Assembly: GCA_003497555.1 (NCBI GenBank)
Contig: DNNS01000230.1
Span: 1-5,980, forward strand
Direction: 5' to 3'
DNA: 5,980 bases
Origin: Spirochaetia bacterium
Lineage (GTDB): Bacteria; Spirochaetota; UBA12135
Below, piece by piece: positions 1-5,047 of this stretch (the first letter of the stretch is position 1; every line of letters starts with the position of its first letter). The position numbers and the translations under genes were made by a program. Under the pieces are notes generated by a model. That model worked only from the letters and a program-made list of their open reading frames with translations. It was not told where the DNA came from and ran no database searches.

Positions 1-39
1 CCACTTTTGAAAGTTAAATAACAACCCACAAAGGTTTTA

Positions 40-68
40 TTTACTTTTAACAAAAAAAATGATATCAT
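40..68 (+). promoter_or_regulatory. Predicted sigma70-type promoter for the HD-GYP gene
   Basis: A -35-like box TTTACT (40-45, 4 of 6 to TTGACA) and a -10-like box TATCAT (63-68, 5 of 6 to TATAAT) are separated by exactly 17 bp. Transcription would start near 75 and leave a leader of about 30 nt before the ATG at 106. The region is very AT-rich, so chance matches are likely, but spacing and distance to the gene are right. Seen in sequence; function inferred. Confidence 0.45.
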
Positions 69-75
69 TATATCA
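60..75. promoter_or_regulatory. Perfect 6-bp inverted repeat overlapping the -10 box (candidate operator)
   Basis: TGATAT-CATT-ATATCA is a perfect 16-bp dyad with a 4-nt centre. It covers the predicted -10 box (63-68) and the expected transcription start. A dimeric repressor bound here would block initiation of the HD-GYP gene. The dyad is short and AT-rich, so it may be coincidental; no regulator gene is in the window. Confidence 0.3.
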
Positions 76-91
76 GGAATTGATAGTTTAA

Positions 92-97
92 AAAGGA
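92..97 (+). promoter_or_regulatory. Ribosome binding site that fixes the HD-GYP start
   Basis: AAAGGA lies 8 nt upstream of the ATG at 106, the ideal spacing. The in-frame TTG at 100 would leave only 2 nt, so the ATG at 106 is the better start. Confidence 0.7.
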
Positions 98-105
98 TAT
101 TGATA

Positions 106-1140
106 ATGGGGTTTTCAATAGAAGATTTTTATTATTTTAAGGTGGAATTAAGCGATATTTTAAAAAAATTTGATAATCTCCCGCTGGATATTTATTATTA
201 TAATACTGATAATGAATGTTATTGCCTGCTTGCCAAAAAAGACAAACCGGTTAGTTTTGTTATAAAATATAAAGGCGAAAAATTTATTAAAAAGGAAGAT
301 TATTCCAGATATGCGGAAATAACGTATCCTGAAAACATAAAGAAAAAAAAAATTTTTGAAGAAATGGTAGAAGATAAAAAAATTTTAAATGATGAAAAAA
401 TAAATGCCATGTATAATTATGGGGATTATACAGTAGAAGATTCCCTGCTTAATCCTGAAGATGATAAAAAAATCCAGGCGGCGAAAAATTTTGTAAATAC
501 CAGTTTGAAATTAATAAAGCGCGATTTGGCAATTGTAGACAGGCTGAAACACCTGGAAGCATATGATTTATATACATTAAGACATTCCGTTAATACATTT
601 ATTTTAGCGAGTTCGTTTATGAATGTTCTTTCCATGGTTGATAATTCAATTGATGACAATATCATCAATGACATATCAAATGCCGTAATATTCAAGGATA
701 TCGGCATGTTATATATTCCGCGGTATATTTTAAGCAAAACAAACATGCTTAGCGATGAAGAAATGGAAGCAATTAAATCGCATCCCGTAAAAGGATATGA
801 GCTTTTTGCAAATAAAAATATTTTTAGTATCAAGGCGCTACATGTCATCAAATTTCATCATGAAAAATATAACGGAACAGGATATCCCGAAGGATTAAAT
901 AAAACCGATATCCCTTTTTTTGCAAGAATTACTACTATCTGCGACACCTATGATTCGCTGGTATCAAAAAAAACCTATAGAAACAAGATGACATGCATTG
1001 ACACTATAAATTTTATGAAAAAACAAATGTGCGGATACTTTGATCCCAAATTACTTGATCAATTTATTGTGCTTTTAGGGCCTAAAAATTTTATAATTAA
1101 AAATTTAAAAGAGATTGAAAAAAAACATTTAAACAATTGA
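106..1140 (+). CDS. HD-GYP domain protein with substituted HD motif (c-di-GMP phosphodiesterase family)
   Basis: A 344-residue cytoplasmic protein with no signal peptide or membrane segment. Active HD-GYP proteins hydrolyse the second messenger cyclic di-GMP with a two- or three-metal centre. Residues ~25-75 (LPLDIYYY, then YSRYAEITY) resemble the small N-terminal domain seen before many HD-GYP domains. The HD-GYP domain spans about 150-325: His160 (RHSVN), HP at 226-227, His251-His252, N256-GTGYP to 261, and Asp280 (CDTYD), followed by YFDP at 311-314. The signature normally written HDIGK reads K197-D-I-G-M201, so one metal-binding His is Lys and the conserved Lys is Met. The other six usual ligands are present. 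The enzyme may have lost activity and serve as a c-di-GMP binder, or use an altered metal site. Family assignment is firm; activity is doubtful. The gene is about 30% GC by sampled lines, well below the rest of the window. No response-regulator receiver domain is present. Confidence 0.9.
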   Translation: MGFSIEDFYYFKVELSDILKKFDNLPLDIYYYNTDNECYCLLAKKDKPVSFVIKYKGEKFIKKEDYSRYAEITYPENIKKKKIFEEMVEDKKILNDEKINAMYNYGDYTVEDSLLNPEDDKKIQAAKNFVNTSLKLIKRDLAIVDRLKHLEAYDLYTLRHSVNTFILASSFMNVLSMVDNSIDDNIINDISNAVIFKDIGMLYIPRYILSKTNMLSDEEMEAIKSHPVKGYELFANKNIFSIKALHVIKFHHEKYNGTGYPEGLNKTDIPFFARITTICDTYDSLVSKKTYRNKMTCIDTINFMKKQMCGYFDPKLLDQFIVLLGPKNFIIKNLKEIEKKHLNN

Positions 1141-1185
1141 TAAATAAAAAGCGGATGTTGGTGCCTGTCCATAAAAATTTTATTC

Positions 1186-1213
1186 AAAAAACACAGATTG
1201 CCTGAGCGGCTGT
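1186..1213 (-). terminator. Weak rho-independent-like terminator for the minus-strand operon
   Basis: Read on the minus strand, ACAGCC (1213-1208), a 5-nt loop, then GGC and TGT separated by a 4-nt bulge form an imperfect hairpin, followed at once by a run of six T (1191-1186). It sits about 20 bp past the stop codon of the PLD gene in the convergent gap. The stem is short and bulged, so the call is tentative. I see no convincing terminator for the plus-strand HD-GYP gene in 1141-1233. Confidence 0.3.
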
Positions 1214-1233
1214 TTAAATCGTCAATGATATTT

Positions 1234-3093
1234 TTATTTTGAGGACTTGATAAATTCCGCAGCCCGGGCGCAATTTTCATCAGGAAAAAAAAGCAACTTG
1301 CCGGATGCGATGCGTGAGAGCAGATCGCAGTAATAATCGCTGGCTTGAGTATAATATTTACCGGTTTGGGGATTGCCGATAATATACCCGCTCCTGTATT
1401 CTGCCGCTGCATATTTATTAATCAGTTCTCTTTTTTCAAGATTAAGCTTTTTAATATCATCAAGAAATTCATCCGGAGTTTTTTTTAGACGGTATTCATC
1501 GCTCCATATTCCTGTTTTTTTCTGCCGGGCGAGCAGAACTGCTTTTTGCAGGGGTTTATACACTGTATTGGTTTGTGAAAAATCAAAATCAGGATACGCC
1601 CAGCCGGCTTTTAAAATAGCTTCATTCAGGGATTCGGATGATAGAGTCCAGCCGTTTGACCAGACCGTATGATAAACAAAGCCCTGATATGCTCTGTCTG
1701 AAGAAATGATCTTAACCCTGACGGGTTTTTGACTTGCGGCTAAGGAAATAAATTGCAGAGCCCGTGCAGCCTGCGGTTCCTGAGCATATTTTCCGGCGCT
1801 AACCGGCGCCTTGACGCCTGCAAGTTTTACGTACAGGTAAAAATCAAGTCCGGGTACTTCCATGCCGATCTCTTCTCCCGAAACCGCCTCTCTGACCGTA
1901 CCTTTTATCTGCCCGGAGTTTTTAATATCGGAAAAAAGTCTGCCGTAGTTCATTTTACGCGCATGCTCTTTTTTAAAATCTTCCCAGAAAGCCGGAAAAA
2001 TATCATTAGTACCCCGCCGTTTGTTGTATTCCATATTATATTGTTCCGACAGGGAATGGGCGGGAAATCTTTTCCAGAGATATTCAAAACGGGCATTGTA
2101 CAGAGCCGCCAGTTTCGCCGATTTGATTATCAGCATATTTTCGTTATTATTGATTTCGGCATTTCTAGAAAAATTAAAGGAACCGGTAATTACCGTATCT
2201 GAATCTATCACCATAAATTTATGATGCACCTTGGCTTCTTCATGATCGTATTTTATCTCAAGAGATCGTCCGCGTTTTCTTAAATCATTTACCGGAACAT
2301 ACGGCCAGGAAGCGGACGCAAAACTGTTGTCGCATATACCGCGCACCTTTATCCCGTTATAATCACGGTTTAAAACCGCACCGGCAATCTGCTCGGAAGA
2401 AAAAACAAATACGGTAAAATTAATGCTCTGCCGGGCGCTGTAAACAGCTTCATTCATAAAACGCGCAGGTTTGTCATAGGGAGAAAAATATATGCTGATT
2501 TCGGCATCATCAAGTTTAAAACCGGAGCTGTTAAAAATTCCGGAATCCCGTGCAGCCTGCGGAACAGTAAGCCGCAAATAATCGTTAAAATAATGCGCTG
2601 CTGTTTTTTCATCTTCAAGCCATAAATTGTCATTATAATGAAAAAAATTACAATGCTCGGTAATATTCACACTGCCGGTATATACGCGTTTTTTATCAAC
2701 AATAGTATATTTACTGTGCATCAATCCGGAATTTCTGCTGTCCGCCCGGTATTTAATCCGATTTTTCTGCAAAACCTGCAGCGCCGCAAGATTATCGGAA
2801 TCTTCCAGATAATTTTTTTCCAGAAGAAGTTCTATCTGCACACCCCTGTTTTTCAGGTCTGCGAGTTTCTCGGCAACCGATACCAGATCAAGCTCATGCC
2901 AGGCTGCATATACGGTGTTGGAGGCAGTATCAAGGAAGCGCATCAAGTTATAATAGGGACTCTGCGGATCATCGGCTGCTCCGGGCCCGAAAAAAACCTG
3001 CACAGGCTGGGCAGTAAGCACAACAGGAACTAATAGCGCAAGTAGAATTATTTTATTCAACTGTAAACTGTTTTTGTCTTTTACTGCCTTCAT
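1234..3093 (-). CDS. Exported phospholipase D-like protein fused to a degenerate SNase-like domain
   Basis: A 619-residue protein from the ATG at 3093, with GGAA 10 nt upstream. A signal peptide is visible: a Lys-bearing n-region, hydrophobic core IILLALLVPVVL (15-26) and probable cleavage after LTA (28). No lipobox Cys is present. Two PLD HKD motifs follow, H126-S-K128-x4-D133 with GSVN (140-143), and H290-H-K292-x4-D297 with GSFN (304-307), so the pseudo-dimeric phosphodiesterase site looks complete. The PLD superfamily includes phospholipases and nucleases; the substrate here is unknown. Residues ~395-532 read like a staphylococcal nuclease (thermonuclease) fold, including VKLAGVKAP, LNEAILKAGWAY and ARQKKTGIW, but the catalytic Arg, Asp and Glu positions appear substituted. 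A tail (566-619) resembles a degraded GN..YH..C module. Third gene of the minus operon, overlapping the THUMP gene by 41 bp. A TTG start at 3060 (MNKIILL) is possible but lacks a ribosome binding site. An open frame reaches to 3210, inside the upstream gene, and that start is unlikely. Confidence 0.87.
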   Translation of the reverse strand: MKAVKDKNSLQLNKIILLALLVPVVLTAQPVQVFFGPGAADDPQSPYYNLMRFLDTASNTVYAAWHELDLVSVAEKLADLKNRGVQIELLLEKNYLEDSDNLAALQVLQKNRIKYRADSRNSGLMHSKYTIVDKKRVYTGSVNITEHCNFFHYNDNLWLEDEKTAAHYFNDYLRLTVPQAARDSGIFNSSGFKLDDAEISIYFSPYDKPARFMNEAVYSARQSINFTVFVFSSEQIAGAVLNRDYNGIKVRGICDNSFASASWPYVPVNDLRKRGRSLEIKYDHEEAKVHHKFMVIDSDTVITGSFNFSRNAEINNNENMLIIKSAKLAALYNARFEYLWKRFPAHSLSEQYNMEYNKRRGTNDIFPAFWEDFKKEHARKMNYGRLFSDIKNSGQIKGTVREAVSGEEIGMEVPGLDFYLYVKLAGVKAPVSAGKYAQEPQAARALQFISLAASQKPVRVKIISSDRAYQGFVYHTVWSNGWTLSSESLNEAILKAGWAYPDFDFSQTNTVYKPLQKAVLLARQKKTGIWSDEYRLKKTPDEFLDDIKKLNLEKRELINKYAAAEYRSGYIIGNPQTGKYYTQASDYYCDLLSRIASGKLLFFPDENCARAAEFIKSSK

Positions 3094-4243
3094 AAAGCTC
3101 GTATTCCAGCAGGCGGCATTCAATATTGGAATTAAAAAGAACATGTTTTTTACTGGGAGACAGTCCGAAATAGCGGGAATCGCCCTTGTCTTCAATAAAA
3201 ATAAAAGCATGTCCCGGTTTGGCGGTTTTATTTTTCAGGAAATCTCCCAGATTATTATAAAGCCCGCGGATGGAATCTTTATCTTCCATGCGTATACCGT
3301 GAGGAGGATTGGAAATTACCAGATCAGGCGGGAAAGGCAGTTTACAGTTTTCAAAACCGGCATTGATAATTTTTATATATCCGGAGAATCCGGCAAAAGC
3401 CAGAGCTTCGCGGCAGTCTTCATAAGCTCTGCGGTCTTTTTCACAGCCGGTATAATATCCGCGTATTTCTAAAATTTCAGAATCGGCTTTTTTACGCACC
3501 TGCTGCCATTCCTGTTCCTTAAACTGGGGCAGATTCATAAAACCCCATTTTTTCCGGAAATAGCCTGCCGGGATATTCCTTGCCATCATGGCAGCTTCTA
3601 ACAGGATGGTTCCGCTGCCGCAGCACGGATCGCAGAGAAATTCCGACCCCTTGTACCCGGCGATGAATAAAAATGCCGCTGCCATGGTTTCGCTTAAAGG
3701 CGCCGGGCCGGAACGCCTGCGGTAATTTCTGTGGGAAAGAGGTTCAAGTGTGGTATCAATACTTAAAACCCCGTTATGGGCATTAAGAAAAAGATTAATT
3801 ATAATTTGAGGAGATTTGGTATTAACAAACGGCCGCTTTTTATGAATATTTCTGAGGCGATCGCATACTGCGTCTTTTACCACCTGGCAGGCAAACAGGC
3901 TGTTTCGGATATTCTGATTATTGGCCGCATTGGCCTGTACACTGAAAGTTGTATCAATGGGAACGTAGTTTTCCCAGGCAACTTTCATGGCATTTTCATA
4001 AAGATCATTGCGGTCCCGGCAGGAAAAAGAGGAAAGGGGCCAGAGCACACGCATGGCTGTACGCAGCAGATAATTTGCCCTGTAAACAGTCTGCATACCT
4101 TCGGATTTAATGCTTATTCCCCTGATACCGGTGGACACAGGCAAGAAACCGCGGGTTTCAAGCTCTTTATATAAAACCGGCTCCAGACTTTTTTGGCAGG
4201 TAATAAATAATTCTTCTGAACCGGTATTTTCAGGCAGCGGCAT
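3053..4243 (-). CDS. THUMP-domain class I SAM-dependent RNA methyltransferase (RlmL/YpsC type)
   Basis: A 396-residue cytoplasmic enzyme expected to methylate the exocyclic N2 of a guanosine in 23S rRNA, by analogy with the N-terminal half of RlmL. Residues ~10-45 match the family's opening (LFITCQKSLEPVLYKEL). The THUMP RNA-binding domain follows to about 165, with WENY at 90-93 and the VKDAVCDRLR helix at 122-131. The linker HRNYRRRSGPAPLSETMAAA (171-190) is a hallmark of the family. The Rossmann methyltransferase has motif I DPCCGSGT (205-212) with LLEAAMMARNIPAG, and motif IV S311-NPPH-G316. The usual motif IV is NPPY/F, so the aromatic residue is replaced by His. The length fits single-domain homologues; the C-terminal RlmK domain of E. 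coli RlmL is absent. Its start lies 2 bp past the upstream methyltransferase stop with no clear Shine-Dalgarno, which suggests coupled translation. Family call is firm; the exact target base is inferred. Confidence 0.92.
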   Translation of the reverse strand: MPLPENTGSEELFITCQKSLEPVLYKELETRGFLPVSTGIRGISIKSEGMQTVYRANYLLRTAMRVLWPLSSFSCRDRNDLYENAMKVAWENYVPIDTTFSVQANAANNQNIRNSLFACQVVKDAVCDRLRNIHKKRPFVNTKSPQIIINLFLNAHNGVLSIDTTLEPLSHRNYRRRSGPAPLSETMAAAFLFIAGYKGSEFLCDPCCGSGTILLEAAMMARNIPAGYFRKKWGFMNLPQFKEQEWQQVRKKADSEILEIRGYYTGCEKDRRAYEDCREALAFAGFSGYIKIINAGFENCKLPFPPDLVISNPPHGIRMEDKDSIRGLYNNLGDFLKNKTAKPGHAFIFIEDKGDSRYFGLSPSKKHVLFNSNIECRLLEYELYEGSKRQKQFTVE

Positions 4244-4245
4244 AA

Positions 4246-5010
4246 TCAGGCAGGCTTACGGGCTTTAATCAGCAGGGTTGTACCGATGGGAATACTGCGG
4301 AATTTTTTAATTATTTTCCGTTCAAAAGACAGAAGATACAGGGCAGCAGCGCTTATCAGGGCGCCGTTTATTTCGAGTTCTTTAATTTGGGATTTTTCCG
4401 GGTCTGGAGCCGGCAGAAATATTTCGGCAATTTTCAGGGCCAGCGCCGGGAAAAAGCTGAGGCTGTTGAAACAGGTAGCGCATTCAATTTTAAAACCGCA
4501 TTGTTCAAGCAGGCCGGAGAGTTCCCTGCGGCTATAGCGGGTTTTACCCATATCAAGCAGATCATGATTGCGCCAGAGCAGACGGAAAGCGGGCTCGCTT
4601 AAAATTAAAATTCCGCCGGGGGAGAGCAGATCAAAAATTTTTTTTAGAACATCATAATCGTTTTTTACCCAGACATGATATAGCACATTGAATATAGTAA
4701 TAAGATTAAAAAAACCGGGGCGGTAAAAATTATTTATATTATTAATATCGCCGCTGATGATTGAAGCTCCGGGGTTTTTTTGACGGGCAAAGGAAATAGC
4801 TGTTTCTGAAAGATCAAGCCCGTACAGCTCTGAAGAATAACGGGCTAAAAAACGCAGGTTGCCGCCGGTGCCGCAGCCGGCATCAAGTATTTTTGATTTC
4901 TCCGGGAAAGAAGTATTTTTCAGCAAATCTCCGACCAGTTCCCGCCTGTAGATGTTCCACCAGTGGGTATCGTCAATCCCGGAAAACTGATGATATAATT
5001 GCTCATACAT
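4246..5010 (-). CDS. Class I SAM-dependent methyltransferase (Methyltransf_11/12-like)
   Basis: A 254-residue soluble methyltransferase. The N-terminus MYEQLYHQFSGIDDTHWW is typical of the small-molecule/glycan methyltransferases that carry an HWW motif near residue 17. Motif I is ILDAGCGTGGN (41-51), the acidic end of beta-2 is LYGLDLSE (62-69), motif III is SGDIN (86-90), motif IV region is FNVLYHV (107-113), and post-motif IV is LLSPGGILILSEP (128-140). Then come H149, D150 and RYSRRELSGLLEQCGF (158-173), a block I associate with methyltransferases in polysaccharide clusters. The substrate is not determinable from sequence. It is the first gene of the minus-strand operon, 2 bp before the THUMP methyltransferase, and diverges from the DUF115 gene across 24 bp. 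The ribosome binding site is poor (AGGAT 13 nt upstream). An older label such as ubiquinone or menaquinone methyltransferase would be over-precise. Confidence 0.88.
   Translation of the reverse strand: MYEQLYHQFSGIDDTHWWNIYRRELVGDLLKNTSFPEKSKILDAGCGTGGNLRFLARYSSELYGLDLSETAISFARQKNPGASIISGDINNINNFYRPGFFNLITIFNVLYHVWVKNDYDVLKKIFDLLSPGGILILSEPAFRLLWRNHDLLDMGKTRYSRRELSGLLEQCGFKIECATCFNSLSFFPALALKIAEIFLPAPDPEKSQIKELEINGALISAAALYLLSFERKIIKKFRSIPIGTTLLIKARKPA
4991..4999 (+). promoter_or_regulatory. Extended -10 promoter for the DUF115 gene
   Basis: TGATATAAT is a perfect extended -10 element (TG, one base, TATAAT at 4994-4999). Transcription would start near 5006 and leave about 29 nt of leader before the ATG at 5035. 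No good -35 box is visible, which extended -10 promoters tolerate. It lies inside the first codons of the divergent methyltransferase gene. Sequence match is direct; use as a promoter is inferred. Confidence 0.45.
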
Positions 5011-5018
5011 AGTAGGTT

Positions 5019-5047
5019 ATTCTATCCTGATTTTATGGAAACACCAA
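5019..5047 (-). promoter_or_regulatory. Candidate promoter for the minus-strand three-gene operon
   Basis: On the minus strand TTGGTG (5047-5042, 3 of 6 to TTGACA) and TAGAAT (5024-5019, 5 of 6 to TATAAT) are spaced by 17 bp. The start would fall near 5012, almost at the ATG (5010), giving a nearly leaderless message, which fits the poor ribosome binding site. An alternative -10, TATAAC (5064-5059), would give a longer leader but has no good -35. Which one is used is unclear. Confidence 0.25.

Noticed and set aside
1..21. Frame open from the window edge to a TAA at 19-21, possibly the tail of an upstream plus-strand gene
   Set aside because: Only six codons are visible, which is too little to support a gene.
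426..851. Minus-strand open frame of 141 codons inside the HD-GYP gene
   Set aside because: Antisense to a well-supported domain gene; the translation is a low-complexity Ser/Leu/Ile mix expected from the reverse of an AT-rich gene.
1153..1184. Hairpin GGATG...TGTCC followed by ATAAAAATTTTATT as terminator of the HD-GYP gene
   Set aside because: The stem depends on G-T pairs and no proper T run follows; it does not qualify as a rho-independent terminator.
1059..1412. Minus-strand open frame of 117 codons across the convergent gap
   Set aside because: It overlaps the 3' ends of both the HD-GYP and PLD genes and has no domain or ribosome binding site; it is a chance frame.
1753..2202. Plus-strand open frame of 149 codons opposite the PLD gene
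   Set aside because: It lies wholly antisense to a gene with clear HKD and SNase-like motifs, and its translation shows no recognisable domain. The same applies to other antisense frames at 1373-1672, 2638-3033, 3074-3472 and 3776-4174.
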